Positions 55,752 to 64,000 are shown, numbered from the stretch's first letter. The stretch: DNA of 64,000 nucleotides from CAZDXJ01 sp050303615 (GCA_050303615.1 JBNLCC010000048.1:1-64000), one strand, 5' to 3'. A program made the numbers and translations. Notes: generated from the letters alone by a model not told the origin.

Positions 55752-56420
55752 CCTGTTATTGTGGACGCGATTTTACAGATCAGGAACTGGAACAGATTCG
55801 CCAACTCATCGCCGAGAACCCAACGCATACGCGCGCCGTGCTCTCACGTTTAACCTGCCAAACATTGGCTTGGTATAAGGCCGATGGTGGGCTAAAGGAA
55901 ATGTCATGCCGCGTTGCGATGTTACGGATGGCCGAAGACGGCCTGATCACCTTGCCCCCGCCTCGGTGTAAACCGCCACAACAAAAAATCCAATTTACCC
56001 CACAAACCGATCCGCAGCCGAGGCTCACTCAACCCGTTCATGCCTTACCGCCTCCACAGCTCTGCCCGGTGGTGCATCGCGATCATTCCCGTTTGTGGAA
56101 TGAGTACATCCATCGGCACCACTACCTCGGCCACAAGCCACTCCCTGGCGCACAGCTTAGATACTTTGTTACCATAGACCAACAGATTGTTGCCGCCCTG
56201 GGTTTTGGCGCAGCCGCTTGGCAGACGGCTGCCTCGAGATCAATTTATCGGCTGGAATCACGAGCAACGTTTAAATAACCTGCCCCTGATTGTCAATAAC
56301 GCTCGTTTTCTGATTATGCCTTGGGTAGCATCAAAAAATCTTGCATCCAAGGTTTTGTCCTTGGCAGCACGTCGGCTCCCGGAAGAATGGGAGAGCAAAT
56401 ACGGTATTCGCCCCATTAAG
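55748..56420 (+). pseudogene. DUF4338 / DruA-like protein, frameshifted and C-terminally truncated
   Basis: The first frame (55748-56278) starts TCYCGRDFTDQELEQIRQLI, then DGGLKEMSCRVAMLRM and the signature YLGHKPLPGAQLRYF and LGFGAAAWQTA. Near 56232 a one-base shift moves to the frame giving RDQFIGWNHEQRLNNLPLIV, NNARFLIMPWV and LAARRLPEEWESKYGIRPI, after which the domain is cut off. DUF4338 is the family of DruA in Druantia anti-phage systems. Here the gene overlaps the transposase stop by 4 bases, so it travelled as a transposon accessory gene rather than in a Druantia operon; no druB-E genes are present. Confidence 0.8.
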
Positions 56421-57182
56421 CAAAATAGTTTTTTCAGGAGCGCTTACACTGATCCCAATCGTAGGGTTCACCCATGGCCCTGAAGATATTTGTCCTGGCA
56501 CGGCAACCAAGGATTATATTCACAATGTGTTGCAGACAGCTCTTACAGATGCGAGAAATGAGGAAAACGGAGGGTTCGGCTTTGATATGTGGGGGGGGCG
56601 GTGGTAAACCGCGACGGGGTGGTATGTGCCATAGCATTTACCGGCCATAACCGTGGTGACCAATGGCCTGGCAGCCGGGCCATTGCCGCGCAAAAAGCCA
56701 ATACCGCCAATGCATTCAGTCTTCCCTATTTTGCGTTATCGACAGCCAATTTATGGGAAGCGACGCAACCCGGCGGCAGCCTGTTTGGCTTGCAGTTCAG
56801 TAACCCGGTTAACACCGATGCAGCTTATGCCGGACCTTCCGAGAATTATGGTACCGCCCAAGACCCCATGGTGGGACAAAAAATAGGCGGCGTTAATGTT
56901 TTTGGCGGCGGACTGGGGTTATATGACTCCCAGGGAGTATTGGTTGGCGCTGTCGGTGTGAGTGGCGATTCGTCCTGCGCGGACCATAATATAGCTTGGC
57001 GTATACGTCATGCGGTGGGCTATGATTATGTGCCGGCCGGCCCAAGCCCGGATGGTAACGACCAGATTATTTATACCGGCGAAACCGGCGGCGGTGTGGC
57101 AGGTTTCGAGCATCCCGATTGTGGTCATGGTGAAAAAACCGTAGCTCAGAGCTTGCCGCCTACCAGAACGGTGGCTGAGTAA
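56414..57182 (+). pseudogene. HbpS/GlcG-type heme-binding protein, start codon lost and frameshifted
   Basis: The first frame (to about 56590) gives a signal-peptide-like SKIVFSGALTLIPIVGFTHG, then TKDYIHNVLQTALTDARNEE. The frame is broken in a run of eight G (56591-56598), two more than needed to read DMWGAVVNRDG. The second frame (to 57182) continues through VVNRDGVVCAIAFTGHNRGD, GSLFGLQFSNPVN, GGLGLYDSQGVLVGAVGVSG to the stop. This is the GlcG/HbpS (DUF336) fold of secreted heme-binding proteins. No in-frame start codon lies near the signal peptide, because DUF4338 sequence replaces the original 5' end. A normal terminator follows. Confidence 0.8.
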
Positions 57183-57205
57183 TTCATACATACTTTTATT
57201 TTAAA

Positions 57206-57231
57206 TCCCAGCTTTTTTGCGGGGGTTTTTT
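57206..57231 (+). terminator. Rho-independent terminator after the heme-binding gene
   Basis: CCCAGC-TTTTTT-GCGGGG with a bulged A, followed by six T. It lies 24 bases after the stop. Confidence 0.7.
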
Positions 57232-57330
57232 CGGCGTAAATCTTCCACGGATCAAAATATTCTTGCTGTCCCATCAAAGTGGCTAATGATCCGCACAATC
57301 AGAATTCATTGCGGGATACACGTATATTTA

Positions 57331-58014
57331 CTAATCCCAGTCGACTATGGAAAAATTCCGCTGCCGGGCGATCTTTGTGAGTTGTGTTGTAGGGTTGACG
57401 GCAGTTGCTTGGTCAACCCAATGTAATAAGGGTTCGTCAGCATGATGGTCGCTATATCCGAATAGATAAAACCGATGCCGATTTTCGCCAAAAAACTCCA
57501 TCAATCTTTCTAATTTAATGGGGCCGTAACAGTTTTCGTCCAATATTCCGCCATGCAATCGGTGATCGGCGTGCCAGACAGCTCGCGTACATATGACCGC
57601 ATCAAATCCCAGGCGGCGTCCGAGTTTCTCGGCATAAAAATCGAAACTCGCCGTTGCTAAAATTAACTGATGATTCGCCTGTTTGTGTTTATTTATGGCT
57701 TCTAATGCGCCAGGTCGAATGCCCTCGTTGATTAGGCCGTCCAAAAAACGTTCCGTGCACTCGTTAATTTGCCGGGATGTCATGCCGCCGGCAATAGTTT
57801 GCAGGAAAATCCGTTTTAGCCAATGATTATCCCGTAATCCGGTTTTATAGAGTAAAACGGCAAAAGGCAGCCAACTGGAGCGAATCAATCGCGCCGGATA
57901 CCTGCGCAGCAAGCTACGCAGAAATGAAAGATAGGTATCTTTGTTGGTGACGGTATAGTCCAGGTCAAAAATGGCCGCTATCCGGTCCTGTTCGTTACGG
58001 TTGTTGTGTGTCAT
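57331..58014 (-). CDS. HAD-IB family phosphatase
   Basis: The 227-residue protein is a haloacid-dehalogenase phosphatase of subfamily IB (SerB-like relatives). Motif I is FDLDYTVT (nucleophile Asp and the second Asp, with Tyr where Gly is usual), motif II is LILATAS, the Lys region is GPIKLERL, and motif IV is YLFGYSDHHADEPLL. This SDxxxDxPLL type often acts on phosphoserine or lipid and sugar phosphates, but the substrate is not set. The ATG at 58014 is preferred; an in-frame start 31 codons upstream would add a basic region with no HAD resemblance. Upstream lies the IS1595-type remnant. Confidence 0.85.
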   Translation of the reverse strand: MTHNNRNEQDRIAAIFDLDYTVTNKDTYLSFLRSLLRRYPARLIRSSWLPFAVLLYKTGLRDNHWLKRIFLQTIAGGMTSRQINECTERFLDGLINEGIRPGALEAINKHKQANHQLILATASFDFYAEKLGRRLGFDAVICTRAVWHADHRLHGGILDENCYGPIKLERLMEFFGENRHRFYLFGYSDHHADEPLLHWVDQATAVNPTTQLTKIARQRNFSIVDWD

Positions 58015-58175
58015 GTGGATTGTCGGGCGGCTGCTTCCAAATGTATAGGCGGTTAATCGTGAAGTTGCACGGAAATACGGAAAACGGCGCAATAATTTGC
58101 GCAACAAGGTAAATAATTAGCTTGTCCAGTCTGTTACCGCAACAGGCCTGTATTGACGACAACGAGCATTATTAA

Positions 58176-58184
58176 TACCGGGAA
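58176..58184. repeat. Left copy of 9-bp direct repeat flanking the IS1595-type remnant
   Basis: TACCGGGAA here is repeated exactly at 58655-58663 on the other side of the element. It fits a target-site duplication; IS1595-family elements usually produce 8 bp, so one base may be coincidental. Confidence 0.7.
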
Positions 58185-58654
58185 ATTGGGGTCTCCACTT
58201 AGCTGTACCATCTACAACATGTAGTAAGTCGTTACCTGCCCACGATTGTGTTGCAGGGTTTCGGGGTCGTGACCACAACTTGCTGAAGTAGGTGGTAGAA
58301 AAGCAGACCACGCCTGTACGAGTTGCGTCGGTTGATGCGGAATGTGAACTCTTCCAGGTAAGCCTGTAAATGTTGGCCATGTACAGAACCTTGATGTGTT
58401 CCCAAAAGCCAGCGTTTTAGTAAGCTAGCGACAAGATGGACTGCTGGCATCGACACATAGTTTGGACTATCGCTGTCCGCCAGAATGAACTTATTGTGCC
58501 GATATCCGTAAATAACGTCTACAGGCATCATCGTTAGGAAACCACTCATGGAATTCATTCCAATTTCCTGGGAAATCCTTGTTTGCAAGAAAATCGATTC
58601 GTACATACTATCCACAATATGTTGAGTGTAGTACAGTTAAGTGGAGACCCCATT
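58185..58654 (-). mobile_element. Deletion derivative (MITE-like) of an IS1595-family element
   Basis: The 470-bp unit is bounded by inverted repeats: ATTGGGGTCTCCACTTAGCT at the left (58185 on) and, on the complementary strand from 58654, AATGGGGTCTCCACTTAACT. They match over about 24 bp with two differences, and TACCGGGAA flanks both sides. Inside is only part of a transposase, so the unit could move only if an intact relative supplies transposase. It inserted in the intergenic DNA between the HAD gene and guaB and apparently broke no gene. Confidence 0.85.
58232..58615 (-). pseudogene. IS1595-family (ISXO2-like) transposase, internal deletion
   Basis: The 127-residue frame keeps a short N-terminal part (MNSMSGFLTMM) joined in frame to the C-terminal third: GYRHNKFILADSDSP, VHLVASLLKRWLLGTHQGSV, YLEEFTFRINRRNS and FYHLLQQVV. 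The zinc ribbon and most of the DDE/DDN catalytic core are missing, so it is inactive. The frame is nevertheless open from near one inverted repeat to near the other, consistent with a single deletion event. Confidence 0.8.
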
Positions 58655-58663
58655 TACCGGGAA
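58655..58663. repeat. Right copy of 9-bp direct repeat flanking the IS1595-type remnant
   Basis: TACCGGGAA, identical to 58176-58184. Removing one copy and the 470-bp element restores continuous intergenic sequence. Confidence 0.7.
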
Positions 58664-59051
58664 TAGCGCAAACGAAAACAACTATTATGCGGGCCGTCTG
58701 CGTTAAAAGTCCAGTAGTATTGGTGTTGTTTGGCCTTAGAGCAGTCGGCTGTGCATTACTCGGTACCATTTCATGTTTTTCGGCAAAAAGAAGCCGTGTT
58801 GTGGTTGCTGTCGGCTAATTTATATTTTATCTGTATTTCCGGGTTGATGAACTATGCCAGGTTCCGTTTTTCTGGAGAAGTGCTTTGCTTCAGGCAATTA
58901 TGAGCGCCGCTTGGATAACGGAAAAAAAAGTCAGGCAATTCAGGCTGGCAAATCGGGCTGTACGCGGAGTTCCCGATGTTAAATAATCGGTAAGAAAATA
59001 ACGCAAAAGCATAGTATAATACATGGTTATTTCTATATTCCAGGTGTGGTC
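58664..59051. other. Intergenic region before guaB
   Basis: About 390 bases hold only short frames (for example 58688-58818 and 58854-58983 plus) with no family resemblance or ribosome site. A perfect TATAAT at 59015-59020, 32 bases before guaB, is the likely -10 box; no good -35 was found at the right spacing. Confidence 0.45.
59015..59020 (+). promoter_or_regulatory. Candidate -10 box of guaB
   Basis: Perfect TATAAT 31 bases before the guaB ATG in an AT-rich context. The sequence 17 bases upstream (AAGAAA) does not match a -35, so the promoter may rely on an activator. Confidence 0.4.
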
Positions 59052-60518
59052 ATGCAAATTATTCAGGAAGCGCTAACTTTTGATGATGTTCTTTTGTTGC
59101 CGGCACACTCAACCGTATTGCCGCGTAATGTGGTGATGACGACAAACTTGACCCGCGCTATCAAACTCAATATTCCGCTGGTTTCCGCTGCGATGGATAC
59201 TGTTACCGAATCCAGGTTGGCAATCAGTATTGCTCAGGAAGGGGGAATAGGCATTATCCATAAAAATATGTCGATAGAACAGCAGGCTCATGAAGTTTAC
59301 TGCGTAAAAAAATTCGAAAGCGGTGTTATTAGAGAACCGATTACCGTACCGTCCGCTATTAGTATTAGGGAAGTGATGGAATTAACGCGTGCCAAAAATA
59401 TCTCCGGAGTACCGGTTGTGGATGGCGATGAATTGGTTGGCATTGTCACCAGTCGTGATCTGCGTTTTGAAACGCGCCTGGATGAGCCGGTAACCAAGGT
59501 AATGACGCCTAAGGAAAGGCTGGTAACAGTCAAGGAGAACGCCGGGCAGCAGGAAGCCATTAAGTTATTGCATCAAAACCGGATAGAAAAAATCCTTGTG
59601 GTTAATGACCATTTTCATTTACGCGGTATGATTACCGTAAAAGATATTCAGAAAGCGAGGGATTATCCCCAGGCTTGCAAGGATGAGCAAGAGCGCCTAA
59701 GAGTCGGTGCTGCAGTCGGGACCGGGCATGGAACCGAAGAGCGCGTTGCGGCATTGGTTAGTGCCGGTGTTGATGTTATCGTCGTGGATACCGCCCACGG
59801 TCATTCCCAGGGCGTGTTGGACCGCGTAAGATGGGTGAAAAAACATTACCCGGATGTGCAGGTGGTCGGCGGTAATATTGCCACAGCCGATGCTGCCAGA
59901 GCACTAGTGGAAGCTGGTGCCGATGCGGTAAAAGTTGGTATCGGGCCCGGCTCGATATGTACCACTCGTATTGTTGCGGGGATTGGGGTACCGCAAATTA
60001 CCGCTGTCAGTAATGTTGCTGCCGCTTTAAAAGGCAGCGACGTCCCCTTGATTGCGGATGGCGGCATCCGTTATTCGGGTGATGTGGCTAAAGCCTTGGC
60101 GGCCGGTGCCAACTCCGTGATGTTGGGCAGTCTGTTTGCCGGTACTGAAGAGGCGCCGGGTGAAGTGGAACTTTACCAGGGGCGTTCTTATAAGTCATAC
60201 CGGGGCATGGGATCGCTGGGAGCTATGTCGCAACAACAAGGTTCAAGTGACCGTTACTTTCAGGAAGATGCCGATTCAGTGGAAAAACTGGTGCCTGAAG
60301 GTATTGAAGGGCGAGTGCCTTACAAAGGTAGCTTGATCGCTATCATACACCAACTGTTAGGGGGTATTCGCGCCAGTATGGGGTATACCGGTAGCCAAAC
60401 TATTGCAGATATGCACGAAAGGGCGCAGTTCGTCAGAGTGACCAGCGCCGGAATGCGGGAAAGTCATGTCCATGATGTGACTATTACCAAAGAAGCTCCG
60501 AATTACCGTTTGGATTGA
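59052..60518 (+). CDS. guaB: Inosine-5'-monophosphate dehydrogenase
   Basis: It converts IMP to XMP, the committed step to GMP. The 488-residue protein begins with EALTFDDVLLLPAHSTVLP, has two CBS domains (about 95-205), the catalytic loop GPGSICTTRIV with the active-site Cys, and the flap GMGSLGAMSQQQGSSDRYF. The ATG at 59052 is used; a GTG two codons earlier is possible. guaA follows after 84 bases. Confidence 0.98.
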   Translation: MQIIQEALTFDDVLLLPAHSTVLPRNVVMTTNLTRAIKLNIPLVSAAMDTVTESRLAISIAQEGGIGIIHKNMSIEQQAHEVYCVKKFESGVIREPITVPSAISIREVMELTRAKNISGVPVVDGDELVGIVTSRDLRFETRLDEPVTKVMTPKERLVTVKENAGQQEAIKLLHQNRIEKILVVNDHFHLRGMITVKDIQKARDYPQACKDEQERLRVGAAVGTGHGTEERVAALVSAGVDVIVVDTAHGHSQGVLDRVRWVKKHYPDVQVVGGNIATADAARALVEAGADAVKVGIGPGSICTTRIVAGIGVPQITAVSNVAAALKGSDVPLIADGGIRYSGDVAKALAAGANSVMLGSLFAGTEEAPGEVELYQGRSYKSYRGMGSLGAMSQQQGSSDRYFQEDADSVEKLVPEGIEGRVPYKGSLIAIIHQLLGGIRASMGYTGSQTIADMHERAQFVRVTSAGMRESHVHDVTITKEAPNYRLD

Positions 60519-60602
60519 TTTGGTTTTGTTTTTGGATTTATCCGTGTCAACTATTAAGGCCGATATCGGTCTGCTGCCGGGGCTATTAAAGAGTTTATTG
60601 CT

Positions 60603-62192
60603 GTGAGTCATTTACAATCTGCTGATATCCATTCGCATAAAATACTTATTATCGATTTTGGTTCCCAATATACCCAGCTAATTGCCAGGAGAGTTCGGGA
60701 AATTGGTGTTTATTGTGAGATTTATTCCTGCGATTGCGCAGCCGAGCAAATAAGTAATTTTGCACCGAAGGGTATAATCTTGTCCGGTGGGCCTGAGACG
60801 GTTACCAGTATTGAAACCCCCAGGGCTGCCGCTGTGGTTTTTAGTCTCGGCGTGCCGGTGTTAGGTATTTGTTACGGCATGCAAACGATGGCCGAGCAGT
60901 TAGGCGGCAAAGTCGAGTCTTCCGCACATCGTGAGTTTGGTTATGCGCAGGTCCGTGCGCGAGGGCATTCCAAGCTGTTATCCGATATTGAGGATCATAC
61001 TTCAGAGCAGGGTTACGGCTTGCTGGATGTCTGGATGAGCCATGGTGATCGAGTGATCGAATTGCCTGAAGGTTTTCATTTGATCGCCAGCTCCGATGGT
61101 GCTCCGATAGCCGGAATCGCCGATGAAGAAAAGGGTTTCTACGGTCTGCAGTTTCATCCGGAGGTAACGCATACCCGGCAGGGTGGTCGCATACTAAAAC
61201 GTTTTGTATTGCAGGTTTGCGCTTGTGAAGCCTTGTGGACCGCCGGCAATATCATTGACGACACGATTGAAACTGTTCGTGAAACCGTCGGTTCCGATCA
61301 GGTGGTGCTTGGCTTGTCCGGCGGTGTCGATTCGTCGGTAGTAGCGGCTTTATTGCATCGCGCAATCGGTGATCAGTTGACTTGTGTGTTTGTGGATACC
61401 GGTTTGTTGCGTTTGCATGAGGGCGATCAGGTAATGTCGGCTTTTGCCCAACATATGGGGGTCAGGGTGATTCGCATCGACGCGGAGAAATGCTATCTGG
61501 CGGCTTTGCAGGGAGTGGAAGATCCCGAACAGAAACGTAAAATCATCGGTAATTTATTCATTAACATTTTTGACCGGGAAGCAGCCAAATTATCCGATGC
61601 CAAATGGCTGGCTCAGGGAACGATTTATCCTGACGTGATTGAGTCAGCCGGTGCTAAAACCGGTAAAGCGCATTTGATCAAGTCGCATCACAATGTCGGG
61701 GGGTTGCCTGAAAATATGCAGTTGCAACTGGTCGAGCCGTTAAGGGAACTATTTAAGGACGAAGTCAGAAAAATAGGCCTGGAATTGGGGTTGCCGTACG
61801 ATATGGTTTACCGCCATCCGTTTCCGGGGCCGGGATTGGGCGTCAGGATTTTGGGAGAAGTAACAAAAGAATATGCGGATTTGTTAAGACTGGCGGATGC
61901 GATTTTTATTGAGGAATTGTATAAGCAGCAGCTATACGACAAAATCAGTCAGGCATTTGCCGTTTTTCTACCCGTGAAGTCTGTCGGCGTGATGGGCGAT
62001 GGGCGCCGCTATGATTATGTCATTGCTTTGCGTGCCGTTGAAACCATCGATTTTATGACAGCCCGATGGGCGCATTTGCCTTATGATTTTCTGGATCTGG
62101 TTTCCCGCAGGATTATTAATGAAGTATCCGGCATATCCAGGGTGACTTATGATATTTCCGGTAAACCGCCGGCAACAATAGAGTGGGAATAA
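60603..62192 (+). CDS. guaA: GMP synthase (glutamine-hydrolysing)
   Basis: It aminates XMP to GMP. The 529-residue protein has an N-terminal class I glutamine amidotransferase with the nucleophile Cys in VLGICYGMQTMAEQLGG and the His/Glu of FHPEVTHT. The ATP-pyrophosphatase domain has the P-loop LSGGVDSSVVAAL, and the C-terminal dimerisation domain ends KPPATIEWE. It starts with GTG and forms an operon with guaB, probably also with tadA 34 bases downstream. Confidence 0.98.
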   Translation: MSHLQSADIHSHKILIIDFGSQYTQLIARRVREIGVYCEIYSCDCAAEQISNFAPKGIILSGGPETVTSIETPRAAAVVFSLGVPVLGICYGMQTMAEQLGGKVESSAHREFGYAQVRARGHSKLLSDIEDHTSEQGYGLLDVWMSHGDRVIELPEGFHLIASSDGAPIAGIADEEKGFYGLQFHPEVTHTRQGGRILKRFVLQVCACEALWTAGNIIDDTIETVRETVGSDQVVLGLSGGVDSSVVAALLHRAIGDQLTCVFVDTGLLRLHEGDQVMSAFAQHMGVRVIRIDAEKCYLAALQGVEDPEQKRKIIGNLFINIFDREAAKLSDAKWLAQGTIYPDVIESAGAKTGKAHLIKSHHNVGGLPENMQLQLVEPLRELFKDEVRKIGLELGLPYDMVYRHPFPGPGLGVRILGEVTKEYADLLRLADAIFIEELYKQQLYDKISQAFAVFLPVKSVGVMGDGRRYDYVIALRAVETIDFMTARWAHLPYDFLDLVSRRIINEVSGISRVTYDISGKPPATIEWE

Positions 62193-62226
62193 CAGTAAGA
62201 TTCAATAGGTTTACAGGAATTGTTTC

Positions 62227-62691
62227 ATGTTAGATGATCAGCAATGGATGCGGTATGCTATACGTTTGGCGGAACGGGCGGAGGCTTACGGCGAAGTGCC
62301 GGTCGGCGCGGTTTTGGTCAAAGACGGGGTATGCATCGCCGAAGGCTGGAATTGCCCTATTCAAACCAATGATCCTTCGGCTCACGCCGAAATTGTCGCA
62401 CTGCGTAAGGCAGGAAAATCATTGAACAATTACCGTCTTGTGGACAGTACTTTATTTGTAACCCTTGAGCCCTGTGTTATGTGTGTGGGGGCTATTATAC
62501 AGGCCAGAATTAAACGTTTGGTCTTCGGGGCGGAAGACCCGAAGCGGGGTGCGGTCAGCAGTGTATTGTCGTTATCCGAAATGGATTTTTTAAATCATCG
62601 TGTTGAGTGGCGGGGGGGTGTGCTTGCTGCAGATTGCGGGGCTTTGTTGAAGGGCTTTTTTCAATCCAAAAGACGTTCGATAAAAGTCTAA
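62227..62691 (+). CDS. tadA: tRNA-specific adenosine deaminase
   Basis: It makes inosine at position 34 of tRNA-Arg(ACG). The 154-residue protein has the zinc site HAEIVALR (His53, catalytic Glu55) and EPCVMCVGAI (Cys83, Cys86), with the N-terminal GEVPVGAVLV. AGGAATTG precedes the start. Its stop codon overlaps the stop of the convergent mltF gene by four bases, so no room exists for a terminator between them. Confidence 0.97.
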   Translation: MLDDQQWMRYAIRLAERAEAYGEVPVGAVLVKDGVCIAEGWNCPIQTNDPSAHAEIVALRKAGKSLNNYRLVDSTLFVTLEPCVMCVGAIIQARIKRLVFGAEDPKRGAVSSVLSLSEMDFLNHRVEWRGGVLAADCGALLKGFFQSKRRSIKV

Positions 62692-64000
62692 ATCGCCGGA
62701 TTTTGTATGTCCAGTGCCTTGTTAATCGTCTCCGTTAAAAACGGCTTGCGTGCCAGGGTATTTTTACCGATTGCATCTTCCTCAGTCAGCCAAACCAATA
62801 ATTCATAATAACTGCGGACATTCTCCACATAACGAACAGGTTCGTTGCCCCTGGCATAGCCGTGTTTGGTTTGCGTATACCATTTTTTTTCACTAAGCAG
62901 CGGGAGGTGTTGTTTAACATCGATCCACTTGTCGGGGTTCCCTCCCAGTTTTTGCGTCAAAACTCTGGCATCTTCGAGATGCCCATAGCCGACGTTGTAG
63001 GCTGCTAGAGCCATCCAGGTGCGATCCGGCTCCGATATCCGGACAGGAATTTTTTTGATTCTCTGTTTTAAGTACAGCGCACCGCCGTTAATACTCTGTT
63101 CCGGGTCTGCACGATTTTTTATACCGAGATACTTGGCGGTTCCTTTAGTCAGCATCATGAGTCCTTCGACTCCGGTAGGCGAAATTGCATTTTCCAGCCA
63201 ATGGGACTCCTGATAACCTATTGCTGCCAATAATCGCCAGTCGATTTGATATTTTTTTGCCGCTGTTTCAAAAAACTTTTGATATGACGGCAGCCTGTTT
63301 GCTTTATGTTGGCGGAATTTACATAGCCCCACATAATCCAGACTCGCAGTATGACCGTAATGCCGTTCAATTAGCTGGGCCAGTGTCTTGTTACGTTTGA
63401 TTTTTGTGAAAAAACGAATGACTTCATTATATAGGCTCAAATCATCGGATTTCGGCAACGCCCATGCCAGTTGCTGCGGCTTGCCTAAATCGAAAGCAAT
63501 GTTCAGTTTCGGATAATAGCGGCGGATTAATGATATCTGGTTAGAGTCGGCAATCGTGTAATCAATTAAACCGGCATTGACAAGGTATAACAACCCAATT
63601 GTATCCTGGTCCTGATTGATGTTCCATTGCAGTGAAGGGATTTTCTGCTGCAGTTTTTTTAAAGTATCGACATGGCTGCTGCCTTTGACGACTTCGACAA
63701 TTCCATTGGCCATATCCTCAACCTTTTTGGGGCGGCGTTTTCCCGAATGGTAAATAACCTGCTCAATGACTTCATGATAGGCTGGCGCAAAACGCATTAC
63801 GGCTTGACGTTTTTCTGTGACTGTTAAGCCCGCAGCAGCAATATCGGCCGAACCTTCAGTAATTTGAGAAAGTATTTTATCAAAGCTGCCCGGGACGACG
63901 AACCGTGCTTTGACGCCCAGGTGTTTGGCAAACAGCATGACTAAGTCATATTCCAAACCCGTATAGCCGTCGGCCCCCTCATAATATGTGGTAGGGTCGT
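62688..64000 (-). CDS. mltF: Membrane-bound lytic murein transglycosylase F (5' part outside window)
   Basis: The frame stays open to the window edge and begins inside the N-terminal SBP_bac_3-like domain (YYEGADGYTGLEYDLVMLFA). That domain runs to about 245 residues in and is followed by the SLT lysozyme-like domain: AAIGYQESHW with the catalytic Glu, SPTGVEGLMMLTKGTAKYLG, and AAYNVGYGHLEDAR. MltF cleaves the murein glycan strand to leave anhydro ends at the outer membrane. The signal peptide and first residues lie beyond base 64000, so the true start cannot be seen. Confidence 0.95.
   Translation of the reverse strand, partial: DPTTYYEGADGYTGLEYDLVMLFAKHLGVKARFVVPGSFDKILSQITEGSADIAAAGLTVTEKRQAVMRFAPAYHEVIEQVIYHSGKRRPKKVEDMANGIVEVVKGSSHVDTLKKLQQKIPSLQWNINQDQDTIGLLYLVNAGLIDYTIADSNQISLIRRYYPKLNIAFDLGKPQQLAWALPKSDDLSLYNEVIRFFTKIKRNKTLAQLIERHYGHTASLDYVGLCKFRQHKANRLPSYQKFFETAAKKYQIDWRLLAAIGYQESHWLENAISPTGVEGLMMLTKGTAKYLGIKNRADPEQSINGGALYLKQRIKKIPVRISEPDRTWMALAAYNVGYGHLEDARVLTQKLGGNPDKWIDVKQHLPLLSEKKWYTQTKHGYARGNEPVRYVENVRSYYELLVWLTEEDAIGKNTLARKPFLTETINKALDIQNPAI

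Larger units (their letters stand above)
54032..56420 (+). mobile_element. Decayed IS66-type element carrying a DUF4338 gene (ends not resolved)
   Basis: Two overlapping genes, an IS66-type transposase and a DUF4338 (DruA-like) gene, form one unit here, joined by a 4-base ATGA overlap. Both are frameshifted. The right side is cut: DUF4338 coding sequence passes directly into the 5' part of a heme-binding gene near 56415. The left end may lie anywhere in 53810-54031; no terminal inverted repeat or target duplication could be identified. A G8 run sits at 53817-53824 near the left boundary. Confidence 0.75.

Noticed and set aside
54154..56483. Druantia anti-phage system
   Set aside because: Only a DUF4338 (DruA-like) gene is present, disrupted and coupled to an IS66 transposase; no other Druantia genes lie nearby.
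58579..58818. 79-codon plus-strand frame crossing the right end of the IS1595 remnant
   Set aside because: It joins element end and flanking DNA, so it arose by insertion; the hydrophobic part has no family resemblance.

Overview
The window reads as chromosomal DNA of a gammaproteobacterium, most likely a methylotroph or methanotroph of the order Methylococcales. The gammaproteobacterial part rests on gene order: rsxABCDGE-nth, recC-recB-recD, rpsU-yqeY-dnaG-rpoD with tsaD divergent, guaB-guaA-tadA, and a metK-ahcY-metF run. The methylotroph part is an inference from a MEDS (methanogen/methylotroph DcmR sensory) domain protein and a His-rich SmbP-type metal-binding protein; no methane or methanol oxidation gene is in the window. 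Base composition looks moderate and even, except for short AT-rich intergenic stretches.

Layout. 1-1219 is mobile-element wreckage: the right end of an IS3-type element abuts the 3' part of a group II intron (maturase C-terminus, domains V and VI), followed by the C-terminal scrap of a Y1-type transposase. 1220-6771 (mostly minus strand) carries a mercaptopyruvate sulfurtransferase, smbP, a cyclic-nucleotide-binding protein, a small lipoprotein, and a GGDEF-EAL protein paired with an oxygen-binding di-iron (ODP-type) protein. 6979-12640 is the six-gene Rnf/Rsx electron-transport operon ending in nth. 12887-17493 holds metG, divergent mrp, dcd and a CPBP membrane protease. 17580-24484 holds a two-cNMP-domain/rhodanese/coiled-coil protein, an unknown lipoprotein with hydrolase-like motifs, gspB-gspA and a DUF3014 protein. 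24556-32881 encodes RecBCD. 33364-38791 has rpiA, bcp, a large hybrid histidine kinase next to the MEDS protein, and an unknown membrane protein. 38811-44379 is tsaD and the macromolecular-synthesis operon ending in a CAU tRNA. 44452-50924 is the methionine/SAM cycle run, then bioA, rsmE and a second CPBP protease. 50999-53809 has yajQ, cca and a TSUP permease.

54032-57182 is a second decayed region: an IS66-type transposase gene with two frameshifts, overlapped by 4 nt by a DUF4338 (DruA-like) gene that is frameshifted and truncated, fused to a HbpS/GlcG-type heme-binding gene that has lost its start codon and carries a frameshift in a G8 run. After a HAD phosphatase, 58185-58654 is a 470-bp deletion derivative of an IS1595-type element with clear terminal inverted repeats and a 9-bp flanking direct repeat. 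The window closes with guaB, guaA, tadA and the 5'-truncated mltF.

No CRISPR array, prophage, rRNA or complete defence island was found. The most system-like items are the transposon-borne DUF4338 gene coupled to IS66, the ODP/GGDEF-EAL pair, and the MEDS/hybrid-kinase pair. All three are built from known domain families in combinations worth checking.
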